NCBI GenBank assembly: GCA_001695595.3
Contig: MBPM02000072.1
Coordinates: 390,809-454,808 of the forward strand
Direction of reading: 5' to 3'
DNA length: 64,000 nucleotides
Source of the DNA: Plasmopara viticola
Lineage: Eukaryota; Oomycota; Peronosporomycetes; Peronosporales; Peronosporaceae
Each line of letters opens with the position of its first letter. Within the stretch, counting starts at the first letter, position 1. The notes beneath the pieces are model-generated. The model was not told the DNA's origin. It saw only the letters and a list, made by a program, of their open reading frames with translations, and did not search any database. The translations under genes were made by a program, and so were the position numbers. This document shows positions 35,801-47,669 of the stretch, in pieces.

Positions 35801-36459
35801 GCAACACCCGGAGAATCAAATTATATATTTTTAACATATGCTCCATACATTTTTGCTCACTGAATGGTGTGCACATCAATAAATTACCATTTTCCAGAAG
35901 TCGAAATACGGTATATAGCAAATTTTGTGAAGCAATGATTGATGGCTTGCATAACATCCCAAGCGCAGTGGTAAGCTCTCGCTTATACTATCACCAAATG
36001 CAAAAAAAATCAAGCCTTGTTCGTCGGTACATTTGCCAATTCATTCGCAGTGGTTGAGTATCGTACTACCTTGGCATACAGCGAGTGCAGTCTTTTACGA
36101 GCAGTGCTCAGTGGCTTACGCGTCACTCCACGCACATTAGCAGGGAAGGCCGCCATTGACGACTTAGTCGAAAGTGATTAAGCTCGCAGCCAGTACTGCC
36201 TTCAGTGAGCACCGCTCAGTTGTTAAGGCACCGCTTCGCGAACATTAGAAGAATATCTCACATACTGATTTGTCATGATGCCAACCATGATTTCCTCGGC
36301 ATTCGTCAAGCATTTCTCAGTAGTTGACGTGTCTTTCACGTGCGCCAATGGGGTGTCGGCCGTATGGCATCGTCTCTACGTCAGCTTTGTCTTATACAAT
36401 ATGCAGCATACTTGTGGTATTGCCATTAATTCTCACTCTACGATTCAGCCTCTAGTCTT
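32870..36459. other. AT-rich gene-poor region
   Basis: Short frames only (for example 33497-33694 +, 34301-34513 +, 34691-34975 +), none with a recognisable domain. 36275-36514 (+) is a small open frame that runs into the first direct repeat. No RNA gene or intact mobile element was seen. Confidence 0.3.
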
Positions 36460-36846
36460 CGCTACCGCTAGTGCCGATGGACTCGAACTTGACACTATCA
36501 AGAACACTCTTTAGTGTCCTCGCCAAGACCACATATGATTGCTAGCAGTGTTAGTTTATGGCTTTCCTAAGCTCAACAGAAGCGGACCTAGTAGCGGATA
36601 TGGCCTTTAGCGTCTAAGCAACCCAGGGTTTGCTCCCACACCATCTTAAAATACAATCATACTTTACATCAAGGCCCTGAACCTAACAGAGACGCTAACA
36701 ATCTAAGGTTCTAACACCTTTACGCTTCTGTCTTAAAACGAGCAGTGACAACATTGCTTCAATTTTCTTGTCGAGCCTCACCGTATGACTGATTCCTCTG
36801 AAAGTAGAATATCAAGCATAATTGTCCGACACTCAAAGTGACCCAC
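36460..36846 (+). repeat. Direct repeat, copy 1 (about 387 bases)
   Basis: Matches 38295-38682 in the same orientation at high identity with scattered substitutions. Both begin near CGCTAxCGCTAGTGCC and end near CTCAAA. This could be a pair of LTR fragments from one retroelement, but clean ends, a primer binding site and internal coding were not found. Confidence 0.6.
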
Positions 36847-38294
36847 AAATTAAAGGCCATCGGATCGAAATCGACAAATGCTGACAATCTCTGGTGCGTG
36901 CTGTGTGAAGCCATGTTGCTTCGTTTTTGTGCTACTGTGACTGGCTAAGCGGCCAATCGATGCGTGAAAGTCCTAAAACGATCTGCTTGAATGGGCTTGA
37001 AAAAAAATGTCTACAGAAATTCAAAATTTTGTATGGTTGTGTCAACGATAATTATCCAAAGTTTGAAATTTGACTTTGTTAATTGATGCTTTTTGAGACT
37101 TACCATGGCGATTTTTCAGTGTATCGCTTCAAGCCTACTAGATCTTACCGTTCTTCCCACCATACTTCACTTTTGGCCAACCATGGGAACTCGATCTTCT
37201 AAATTTAAAATGCTCGACCGTGGCACAGTCCATTCACAGAAGGCAGGTATATAGAAGCGTGCTGGTCAACAGCTCGAAAGCCTCATCCCTCATCCAAAGC
37301 ATAGCTGCACTCTATAGAGAGCGGGGATGACTATGTAAATTGACAAAGTTAGTCTTGGAATCAAGTACTGCATTTAAACCTTATTGAAAACTATTGGAGA
37401 ACAATTTAGATCACCTTTTTAAATCGGTTCTAGTGCAATCGAATCATCTAGTGCCCGTTCCTAGTCCTTTGAGAAAGATTTTAAGCATTCTCTGCCAAAA
37501 AACCCTTTGACATTCAGATCCCGTCCACAAGTTGCTTCTTACCCTAGCAGGCGGAGAGAAAGAGCGATCTTAATCAGTACGCATACTTGGGCGACAGAAA
37601 GACTCAAGTCAGCTAAAGCTTTAATTCACCCCGATTAGACAGCATCACTTCGTTTAAGGCATTGCACACTCGTTTGCTTTGCGTGCTTTAAGAACAGCCA
37701 GAGCCGCTCTCGGCTGCTTCGTTCAAATTAAAAAAAAACATGATCTGAGAACTCTACTATCGGGGGCAGAAAAATCTTTACAAAATTCCTTCTGCAGATC
37801 TTCACGCTCACCGAGAGCAGCTAGAACACGGATATAGATACTGCTTTAGAAGCTAGTGGTACCGACGCAATCAATTTTGGTAATGCTGAAGTGCTGTTAT
37901 ATTCATGAAAAGCTAAAGCACCTATTGAATGTGCATTGTTTGCGTCGGGCCCTTGAACAATTTAGATGTTGCAGCCCAGCAGATAGACCAGCGCGTTCGG
38001 TCGGCATTAATGCAAGTGAGTGAGCTGTTTTATTGTCTCGTAGAATTAGGGTTTAGAACTCAGGTTTAGATTAAAAACATGTGCAGCCAGGTGCAGCGGG
38101 TTTGCTGCCAAGAGATAGTGTAAGTTTACATACCCGACCTTCGTTTTATATTTCAAAGCAATAAAGGTTGCAGATCGCTTTCCGCCTGACTTAAAGAGTA
38201 AGTATTATTAATACACAACAACGAATACAGCTATTACCGTTACAAATATGGAAGAACTGCGATTGTTTTCTTTTGTATGTTGAACGTATATCTC
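36847..38294. other. Spacer between the direct repeats
   Basis: About 1.45 kb without a long open frame. If the flanking repeats were LTRs, this would be a heavily deleted interior, but I recognise no gag or pol motif. Confidence 0.3.
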
Positions 38295-38682
38295 CGCTAA
38301 CGCTAGTGCCGATGGACTCGAACTTGACACTATAAAAAACACTCTTTAGTGTCCTCGCCAAGACCACATATGATTGCTAGCAGTGTTAGTTTATGGCTTT
38401 CCTAAGCTCTCATAAAAGCGAACCTAGAAGCAGATATGGCCTTTAGCGTCTAAGCAACCCAGGGTTTGCTCCTCACACCATCTTGGAATGCAATCATACT
38501 TTACATCAAAACCCTGAACCGAATAAAGACGCTCACAATTCAAGGTTCTAACACCTTTACGCTCCTGTCTCAAAGCGAGCAGTGACAACATTGATTCGAT
38601 CTGCTTGTCGAGCCTGACCGTTTGACTGATTTCTCTGACGGTAGAACATCAAGCATAACTGTCCGACGCTCAAATGGACCCC
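38295..38682 (+). repeat. Direct repeat, copy 2 (about 388 bases)
   Basis: Second copy of the repeat at 36460-36846. It abuts the left arm of the inverted duplication that begins near 38690. Confidence 0.6.
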
Positions 38683-38689
38683 ATTGGTA

Positions 38690-40350
38690 ATACGAGCTGG
38701 TGTGACATCCCCCGTTATAGCCTAAAAAGTCTTTACACGGTAATTAATGACCGTTATTTTTGGAGCATCTTCTGAGTACATTGTCTGCTATGAAAGCCTC
38801 GCATATCGTTGGTATGTCTCTCTTGGTGTTCTGTGCTCTCAATTCGCAAATAATTAGTTTGTCTGTAGAGAGCGTAGCTCACACTCTCTACGATTAAGCA
38901 TATGTTAAGGAGTTGCCCTCTTCATAAGTTTGGCAATCAAATTAAAGATTGGCACGAAAAGCGAGACTTACATTCAGAGGAGTGGGAGTCTCGTCTCATA
39001 TTGTTGGCCCGTTTCCGCTTAATTGACCAAAAATTGCCGGTATGGCAAAAAAAAGAATATGCCAATGACGGTAAACATTGTAATGCTAAATATTTCTTAA
39101 GCTAATAAGTCGTAATCCGCTTATTTTTAGTCTTCGTCATCACTATGTCATGACAAGAAGGTAACTCGCTAATCATTTAATTAAATAATTAGTGTGTAAA
39201 AGGTCCTTCCACAAATGTTCACAGTAGTATCTCAAAATTATTTGCAACGGCTCTAGCTGGTGAGTTGTTGTATAACGCGCGAATATAATTTGTTACCATG
39301 GAACCTACACTCACTTAGCAAGGCAAAATTAGGCTTCTTATCGAGTGTGTGCTGGTATAGTTGCTCCTCCAAAATTTAATTACAGCGTTATCGTCGTCTT
39401 TTATGGGTACTTGCTTTACTAATTTATTACGTCTGTTGTGTGTGTTTTTTTTTTTGGTATGAGACTTATGGATTGAGATGAGGATAAGCTCAATTTATGA
39501 TACTGGTCGCTTTTCTACACTTTTAGCCATCGAAAGGACGAGAATTCATCGCGAATAAAGCGATTTCATCAGTTCTATAATAGTACAACTTCGTTTCAAG
39601 CTGGATGAGCTCGAAAACCACCATAAGCAGATAAGCGAGAACTTGGAGTATCAAAGTGGTAGTAAAGCAGATGTATATGGCATCATAAGGACGTGTGGCG
39701 GGGTCACACAGCTTTTGCACAGAAGAGGCAAGCAGTAAGATATAAGAATTTGGTGAGGAATCATTTTCCTGGTCTTCGGTGAGCAACAATCGCTTCATGA
39801 TCACCTTGGTCAATACATCATAATACATAATAACTGAATGTATATAATTGGATTGTCTACTCGTATGAGATCAAACGAGCTGTTCAATTTGCCGTTACTT
39901 ATAACCTTAATTTCATTTATGCACTTATTCAGTTTTGCTGACCGAGACTTTTCTATATGGATTCCTGAAAGCACTTTAGCATGCCGGTATAAAAAACCGA
40001 TCGTGAAGCAGAAGCCACCATCATCTTGAATCCTTCAGAACGAAAGACAGCTTTAGCTAAAATGCTCGTCTTTATGTACCTCCTTCCTGATAACACTTGG
40101 CTTAAATCTAACAGGAGAGCGATAAATGCTCTTTGACTAAGACTACGGGTTCTCAAAGTAAGATATACTCGTGTAGGCACATGATGCTTTATTGAGCTAT
40201 CGTGTAGACCGCTAAACGAATCCTTTGTTTCTACCACAAGGTGGTGGCACACATGTACAAGTGGGTGAATTATGATGTTGGAAACTTTTTGACCATTCAA
40301 ACGTTCAATCCCGCCACGTATACGTTGGCTTCTTTGCAAAACCTTCAACT
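38690..40350 (-). pseudogene. Left arm of an ancient inverted duplication: decayed membrane-protein gene
   Basis: Read on the minus strand, broken frames at 40348-39953 and 39828-39523 give pieces such as SILAKAVFRSEGFKMMVASA and the hydrophobic LILQVLAYLLMVVFELIQLE. The same order of sequence, at roughly 65-75 percent by eye, recurs on the plus strand at about 41.9-43.4 kb. A short hairpin at 38865-38891 is kept in both arms. Stops and frame changes show that it is not intact. The family is not recognised. Confidence 0.5.
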
Positions 40351-41880
40351 ACAGGCAGTTTACGATCCTCGACTGTGTATTTAGCTTGCTGGGGAAGAAT
40401 ATTTGCTCGAAAATTGTGGTAGACGTGAGTCACCTGAGCAAAAAGTGCATTTAGTATCGTACCAGCCAGTATCTATTGAGCACAAACAACGAGGCTGTGT
40501 ATATATACAATATTAAAGCATCATGGTTTTTCGGTCACGCCGGTGTCAGCTAAGAACTCGCAATTCACCGCTGCAATTTGACAAAGGCTAATTTGACTAT
40601 ATGGAAGCCGCTTGCTGATGTGATCTATGATTACCTGTTGTTAGATAGACAGTTCGATGGTAACTGTATACAACAACAAATACTGCTTAGTATGTGCGCT
40701 GGGGCACAACATTTGTGATCGAAGATTGCACTCTTCGGTGCAGTTCTCGCATCTGCAGGCTTGCTACCTTCTATGCTAATTTTTAGCAAGTAAAAGATGC
40801 GCTAGCTCTTCGAATTACGAATGCTATCAATTTACGTGAAGCAAAGGCCTTAAACCAAGTTTTATATTTTGGTCTTTAATAAGAACCATACTTGATAAAG
40901 AAACAAACTTAAAACTTCGCGATAGTCGGGTAACATATGCAGCAGAGAAAGAGTGAATTCTACTTATGACGAATGTAAGATATTCTTGGACAAAAATTAG
41001 TAAAGGTGGTTAAATCGTGCAAATACAACAGCCTACCATAAATGGGTTTTTAAAAAGACATGAGTCGGCGAAAACTACACTCATTGTTTTATGTGAGTCA
41101 TCTTAAGCATTAATACGACTCACAGGTCTTTTAGCCTCACATGAGACCTGAGGTGCTCTCGATATTTTGTCCCGGCGCTTAACCTTATTGATGAGTCGAA
41201 AGTATGTCGGCTGATGTTACATACAGCTACCACCCAAAAGAACAAAAGCTTAAGTAGCCGAGTAGTCATAAGTCTGTGCACTTTGGGGGACTGGTCGAGC
41301 CCGGACCGTAGTCTAAGAGGAGAGCAGCAACATCCCAACGCAGTTTGGAGACTCGTTTCAAGTCAAGTGACAGTCGACCAAACTGTGCTATCTAAACATA
41401 AATCATAATCAGACAAATTTATCTTCTCTTTAGGGCCTTCATCAAGCGTAAATTTCCTGGAATTTCCCCGGCCTGACATCATTCCTGAACCCGAGAGCAA
41501 TCTCAAGCGCGTACATATAATACGCATGAGATGAGAACCCTCATCAAAAAAGGTGCATGGTCGAGAAAAAGGCGTCTACCTCCGGCATCAAAACTAGCAG
41601 TACTTTAATGGGAAGCGTCTTGGGAGACAAAGATGCTCTTATCATTGCCAGAAGTTCTTTGTGTAATAGCACGACAAATTTACTTTGTAGAGATCGTAGA
41701 GCCAAAGAACCGGCTTAAAGTTGATCACCCCGATTAAAATCTCGTTCCATTAACAATAAATGCTATGTTAGCCGCGATCTTTTGTCCGCGGATTTAAATG
41801 TCGTCATAGCTACGCTCGAAGCTTAATTACCCAGCACCTGGCTTTGTAATTTGCCGAAGACGAGACATATCAAAGATAAG
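40351..41880. other. Central part of the inverted duplication
   Basis: Similarity between the arms fades toward a centre near 41.0-41.1 kb. Small frames at 41120-41338 (-) and 41214-41408 (+) lack recognisable domains. No gene is called. Confidence 0.35.
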
Positions 41881-43370
41881 TTGATACCGGTCACAGTTTC
41901 ACTAGACGTAAAGTACTTTTTCCAATATGGTAAAGGCTTGAGTTGTTATCCCATTAATCTTCCCAAAGTTCCTCAATTGCACCATGGTATTGGCAGGACG
42001 TAAAGACATATTTGTCTTGGGTAAAGGCTGCCCTCTGGCTTCTTACGACTCCGAGCTACATACTAATGCAAACTTCAGTGCTATGGGCATCTAACACTGT
42101 ATAGCACTTCTAGGAATATCAACAAAAAAGCTTTTGACAGCAAAATTTAATCAGTGCTTGAAAAGAAAAACGATTATATGTGGTGGCAAACTGAACAGCT
42201 TTGATGATATTATATGTAAACAACCCATATTTTCCAAATTTTAATTATGTGTGATATTGTATTGACAAAGTTGATCATGAAGGGACTAAAGACTAGAAAT
42301 TTGTCTTATCGGAAAAGCTTGTATGTCCCTGCTTGTCTCTTCTCAAGTGCTGAGTGAGTCCGCCACACATTCTTATAATACTATACATATTTGCTTTGCT
42401 ACCAATCAATTTTTCAAGTCCTCACGAGTTTATTTACGATTCACGAACTTAATTGGCTTAGAGAAAAATTGTACTGCAACCGAATTGATGTGTTCTATTG
42501 GTTTTGATAGCCTCTTTAAACTTTCTCTCCCTTTAAACTTTCTCTGTCTCGTAGAGGCCATTGGTATATTATAGCAACCAGTTAAAACTTCTCGATGTAA
42601 AGCCAATAATGTCTTTTTTCAACAGACTGCTACGACTGTATCATATTCAAGGTATTAGTACAACAAGTTCTACTTGCGACGACGATGATAAATTATAGTC
42701 CTGGATGAGCACATTTATCAGCATATACTCAGTAAGAATCTTGGACCTGCTGAACCAAGCAAGTGTGGGTGGCGGAGTGAATTGACACAGCACCAAACGA
42801 CTTGCAACCGAGAAAAATATTGCAGTCACCGACACTAATTACACACCGATTTATCGATGCTGTGATTGGCAAGGTAGCCTCATACAAAGACATAGTGATG
42901 CCGTCGACTAAGACTGAACGCATCACGACTCTTCGACCAGATCAAAAAACAAATATTGAATCGTTCCTCATAATCAGCATAGGCCATACCGGCATGTTTT
43001 CGGCTCAACATAAACTGGAAAGGGCAAAAGATTGAAACAAGAAGTTTACATTTTGTTAATATACCCCCCCCCCGCTTCTTGTGCTAATTTCTAGCTTCGA
43101 TTGTCAAACTTAAATAGAGGGCAGCTTTTAAACCATATGCTTGATCGTAGAGAGTGTAACTCACACTCTCTACAGAAAATTAGATACTCGCAAAATGAGA
43201 GTATGGAAAACCAAGAGAGACATTAAAAAGTAAGCGAGGCCTTCAAAACGAACAATGTACATAAAATACCTTCCAATGACAATGATGGACATTTTTGAAT
43301 CGTGCGAAGGATTTTGCAGCACCAACAGGGGTAGACGTGCCACACTTACTCGTATTGTCAATCGTGTATC
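41880..43370 (+). pseudogene. Right arm of the inverted duplication: decayed membrane-protein gene
   Basis: Counterpart of the left arm. The plus-strand frame at 42323-42574 (LLVSSQVLSESATHSYNTIH, then ICFA) matches the left-arm protein (LLASSVQKLCDPATRPYDAI, then YICF). A matching hairpin with a perfect 11-base stem is at 43147-43173. A run of ten C bases lies near 43065. Several stops interrupt it. The two arms together would be a divergent pair of about 2.2 kb genes. Confidence 0.5.
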
Positions 43371-43412
43371 GAAGTCAAGATGTCTTTTCAAATCGATTTG
43401 AAAGCAGTACAT

Positions 43413-44841
43413 AGCCTAGATAGGGAGTACGTTATCTGAGGACCAGTGTATGTGCAAATTAGTGAAATGTTTAAGGTTTGATAATTATTGTAAGACGTTA
43501 TCATCATAATATATAAAAACAGTTCATTCGTACTCTACGGTAATATAATTTTACTTAGTCTTGCATGAGTGCTATAACAAACGTTTGTGTCAGGTAGATA
43601 GCGATCTGCAACTTCTAATGCTTTTGGATATAAAGAGAAGGTCGGATATGTATTTTATACAACTGTTTAGCAACGATCCCGTTGCACCTGGCTGCACATA
43701 TAATCAATCTACAACTGAGTCTATAGAAATCTCTTTTTGTGAGAATGAAGCAGCTCGCTCACTTGCATAAATGCCTACAAATCGCGCTGAAAAAAAACTG
43801 ATCTCTTTGCTGGGCTGCGATAAATAATCGTTTAAGGATCCGACGCAAACAATGCGCATACAGAAGTGTTCTTGAGCCTTTATAAGTAGAGTACAGCACC
43901 TTATAATTTGCGTCGGTACGACTAGCGGGTATCTACCCATGCTACAACTGCTGTCTGCGCAGCAGGTTCCTGTACTTTTACTGAGATATCAAATAACAAT
44001 CATATTTCTGAGTTTAAATGGATCGGCAGAGAGCGCCTCCAAGGCTCGCAGACAAGATTGGTTAACATTTCCTTAGATGAGGTAGTGCTCTCTAATTGAG
44101 GCGGATTAAAGCTTTAGCCGCCTTGAGTTAAGAGCTCGTTTGGCAGAGAAAGTTTCGACTCTTCTTTCAGAGTACGTACTAAACGTGGGTACGAGGTGTT
44201 CCATTTTATCATATCTTGTTTTAGAGAGCCGTAAAAAAGCACACAATGCCAAGTTATACTTTTGTGGAGTTTTGTAGGTATTTTTGTGGCCTTTCGGCTG
44301 CATGTTGGGACAAAATGCGAGTGACCTCATTCCCGAGTCCAACGCACAGGACTTGAGCTATCCGCCCCGGGCTTTGCATGTTGCCGAAGGCATAGCATTT
44401 TTTAGGAATTTAGATCCTATCAAACGCACAAGCTGCACTCAAGCCCACGGCCGTAAGAATTTTTTTCCGAGGTGACCAACTTATTCATTGTAATACTCGG
44501 AAGATTGACCCACACCACAATATGCTCTGCATATAAACAATAGTAGTGACAGTGCTGGGAAGTGCCCAACAGTGCCCTTATAACATTCTGATCTCTAGGC
44601 TTACGAAACATACCTGAGTCATATGTGATGCGGTAGTGAAAGCACGCGAGTAGATGTTGTAAGATCACGCTAAAACGATGGCTTCTTTCGAGAGAAGTGA
44701 CGGTCATGAATGTCACGCAAGAATTGGCCTTTATGAAAACTGGCGCTGCGCAAGCTGGTTAACTACTGCTCTTCTTGGCAACAAGTCGTGCATTGGCCGA
44801 ATAGTACATATTTTAAAGGTTCTCTTTTAAATTGTTCAACC
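43413..44841. other. AT-rich gene-poor region
   Basis: Small frames at 43561-43770 (+), 44106-44342 (-) and 44420-44716 (-), none with a recognisable domain. No intact gene or element is supported. Confidence 0.3.
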
Positions 44842-45094
44842 CGTTGCTCAAACAGTGAATAGACTTTTAATGGGACCACACCACCCAAAAAAAAGCGAGT
44901 CACATTGCCCCTACCAAGCTGCTTTGACAACTTCGCCCACGGAAAAATGTGCCGACAATTATCGTCTTTATCTTCGTTAAATTTCTCCTGTCTTCAAAGT
45001 ATGACGTTATTAAGGAGGAATCCCATGTCGGGCCTTTGTCCCCTCGACACCAAGGACTTCCATGTTTGTTTGGCTGTGAGTTTTCGCATGGCCT
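44842..45094 (+). repeat. Near-identical direct repeat, copy 1 (253 bases)
   Basis: Matches 45317-45567 almost perfectly: two substitutions seen by eye and a length difference in one A run (eight against six). The period is about 475 bases. The unit is open on both strands but has no known domain. Confidence 0.8.
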
Positions 45095-45316
45095 GTGAGT
45101 GTAGAATTATACCCTAACACCATAAGGGGCTTTCCCGGTCAATATAATAGCGTTGTCATCTGTTTGACGTTTCTTCGCGGGCTTAGTGGGCTTAGATTTG
45201 AGTAAGTGCTCGCAGTATTCGTCGCTCGAAAGCAAAAGGTGCAGGCACAAGAAACAAGAAGAGGCGCGCGTTTCCGGCCACCGTGAAGCGTCAGACTCTT
45301 TTACTCTCTGTTTAAG

Positions 45317-45567
45317 CGTTGCTCAAACAGTGAATAGACTTTTAATGGGACCGCACCACCCAAAAAAGCGAGTCACATTGCCCCTACCAAGCTGCTTTGA
45401 CAACTTCGCCCACGGAAAAATGTGCCGACAACTATCGTCTTTATCTTCGTTAAATTTCTCCTGTCTTCAAAGTATGACGTTATTAAGGAGGAATCCCATG
45501 TCGGGCCTTTGTCCCCTCGACACCAAGGACTTCCATGTTTGTTTGGCTGTGAGTTTTCGCATGGCCT
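45317..45567 (+). repeat. Near-identical direct repeat, copy 2 (251 bases)
   Basis: Second copy of the unit at 44842-45094. The 222 bases between the copies are unrelated to the unit. Such high identity next to decayed sequence marks a recent duplication, or an assembly artefact. Confidence 0.8.
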
Positions 45568-46158
45568 AAGGCTTATCGCCCATGGTGCAGCGCAGCCTTG
45601 TTTATCGGGTGCGACCTTAAACACAGTCAGTTTTGGTGCAGAGGAACATATGGAAGCCAAAACGTTTTTTTCGAGGGCTGGCTTGGTCAGTTTCAAATGA
45701 CCCGACCGACCATTTGCTGCTTGTTTGAGAATCAACATGATAAGACTGACATTTCGTATAAAATGCAAAGGGTGGTAGACAACACTAAACTGTCTCCTAT
45801 TGAATGTCGAGGATTGAAATCTGGTTAAATTGAGTGCTGAATGCTGGCTCTAGATGAAAAGCTTCAGAACAATGGCGGCTTTTGGTGCACGACAGGCACC
45901 TGCCAGGTACTTTGTACATCCGTCACATTCGGCGATACGCAATTGCTGTGAAGACCTGCGTGTACTTGTGCAGCACAAATGCCCAACTGCACATAAAGCC
46001 ATTTACATTGCTTAAGGTTTATATTTGCGCTTAAAAGCAGTACATTATCTAGTCAGGCTTTTAATTTCGCTTTATGTCAATACTATATATTATTGAGTAC
46101 GCTTTTGTTTTTGCGCCTAAAAGCATTATATGTAGTCATATATACCCTACTGAAATGT
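45568..46158. other. AT-rich spacer before the LINE
   Basis: Contains small frames and a loose repeat of a TTTGCGCYTAAAAGCA-like phrase near 46026 and 46110. No gene is supported. Confidence 0.3.
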
Positions 46159-47342
46159 ATGTATCTGCATGTAATGTAATGTAATGTATTACGTTATCGC
46201 GTTGCCAAGGTATGCACGTGCTAGGCTCAGTCTGGCTAGTCCACGGCATAGAGTGGTGTCCGCATACGTCGAGTCTCGTTCGGCGGGCAGTGCATCCAGC
46301 ACCGAGGTCAAATGGGTCTTCCATTTCTTTCGGTCTTGTTCAAGGATACGTACCACTTCGAGGTCTTGTGCTGTCCGGAGTCGAAAGCCGGAGCCACGGG
46401 AAACAAGGTTGTGGTCGAGTGTCGAGGGGAGCGTGGTGCGGGGACGTCCGCGCCATTTTGCTGCGGTGGAGAAGAAGTAGGCACGCATCTGGAGGTTAGC
46501 TGGAATGTCGGGATAGCGGCGAAGTACATGGCCAAACAGGCGCCAGCGAGCTAGTGTCAGTCGTAGTCTCAGCGGCCGCTCATCACAGAGGTCGTAGAGT
46601 CTTGCATTCGAAATGGGTCGGGGGTAGCGATAGCCAAGAGCGTAGCGAAGCTGGCGGCGATGGAAACTCTCGAGGCCGTGGAGCTCTGACTTGGTAAGAG
46701 CCCAGTTGTACAGCAGAATCGGTAGAACGTAGGTGTTGTACAATCGAATGCGTGTCTTGGGTGAGATGAACGTGGGGCGGAGCCAGACGGACCAGAGGCG
46801 GTGGAGCGCGAGGGTGGCCAGGGACTTGCGTCGGGATAGATCTTTAATATCGCCGAGGAGTGTTCCGAGCTCCTTAGTGTGGCGCCAGGTTTCTTCTCGG
46901 GATCGGGCGTGTCGAGTGGCGCCCGACGGGTTGCAGTGGCGGCGGATTTCGGTGACTTCGGTCTTGGCTTCGTTTTTTTTTTTTTTCACGGTTAGAAGAA
47001 GGAAGTCATCAATGCGGTGCTCACCTCTATCGTAGATCTTGGTTTCGCGGAGGCCAAGGATATCGACGCGGTAGCGCCGGAGATCTTCGGGGAGTGTTAC
47101 GTGCTTCTTGCGCTTCGAACCTAGAGAATTCACATTAAAGGAGCCAATCCGGATGCGGTTGGCGCGATTAAGGGCGTGGAAGGGGGTTTGGCCTGGTGCT
47201 GGAGACCGTCGCGTCGAGGGTGATACTCGTTAGAGACCTGCAGATGCCCGAGAGCACCTGCCCGAAGCGCGCGAGCATTAAGCCCCCGCGCTTGGAAGGA
47301 GGGCGTCACCCCAACCTTTTCCGAAAAATGTATCTGCATGTA
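46159..47342 (-). mobile_element. Internally deleted LINE (non-LTR retrotransposon) with 15-base target duplication
   Basis: The body is 47327-46174 (minus strand), between copies of ATGTATCTGCATGTA at 46159-46173 and 47328-47342. The 5' region starts TTTTTCGGAAAAGGTTGGGG. One frame to 46189 begins with an AP-endonuclease-like start (RIGSFNVNSLGSKRKKH, VDILGLRETKIYD). It passes an A-run coding KKKK, then continues as a reverse transcriptase C-terminal region (TRIRLYNTYVLPILLYNWAL, RRQLRYALGYRYPR, RWRLFGHVLRRYPDIP). The endonuclease remainder and the catalytic reverse transcriptase are missing. The 3' end is a TAATACATTACATTACAT tail. It is non-autonomous. Confidence 0.85.
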
Positions 47343-47669
47343 GAGTAAATATGGCACTCTGCTTTGCAGGGTATAACCTCTTAAATCTAATTTTAACACC
47401 TCGTTGAAAAATCTTCATGCTCTCCAAATTTATGTAGCAAGTGGTGCTCAAGTAAGTTGTCGCGTGCCCTTATGAAGTGACGCCACAGCCTTGTTGTTGC
47501 ACAGTTGCATGTCTGAACATGCTAGGAGCGCGTTCCACAGTCGCGAGACAATTTTCCAATATTATACTGCCCAAAAGCCGTTGCCACAACATTTCTATTT
47601 AGCTTTGCTAATGTATATAATGCGATTTTCTACTGCCTTTCACCACGTAATTCATTCATGCTCACATTA
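47343..47669. other. 3' flank of the TrhO/TSTD2-like gene
   Basis: About 330 bases between the LINE and the TrhO-like stop codon. No gene is seen; it probably includes the 3' untranslated region. Confidence 0.4.

Noticed and set aside
41120..41338. Possible secreted protein with an LRSH stretch
   Set aside because: The hydrophobic segment is internal, there is no clear leader or EER, and it lies at the centre of a decayed inverted duplication.
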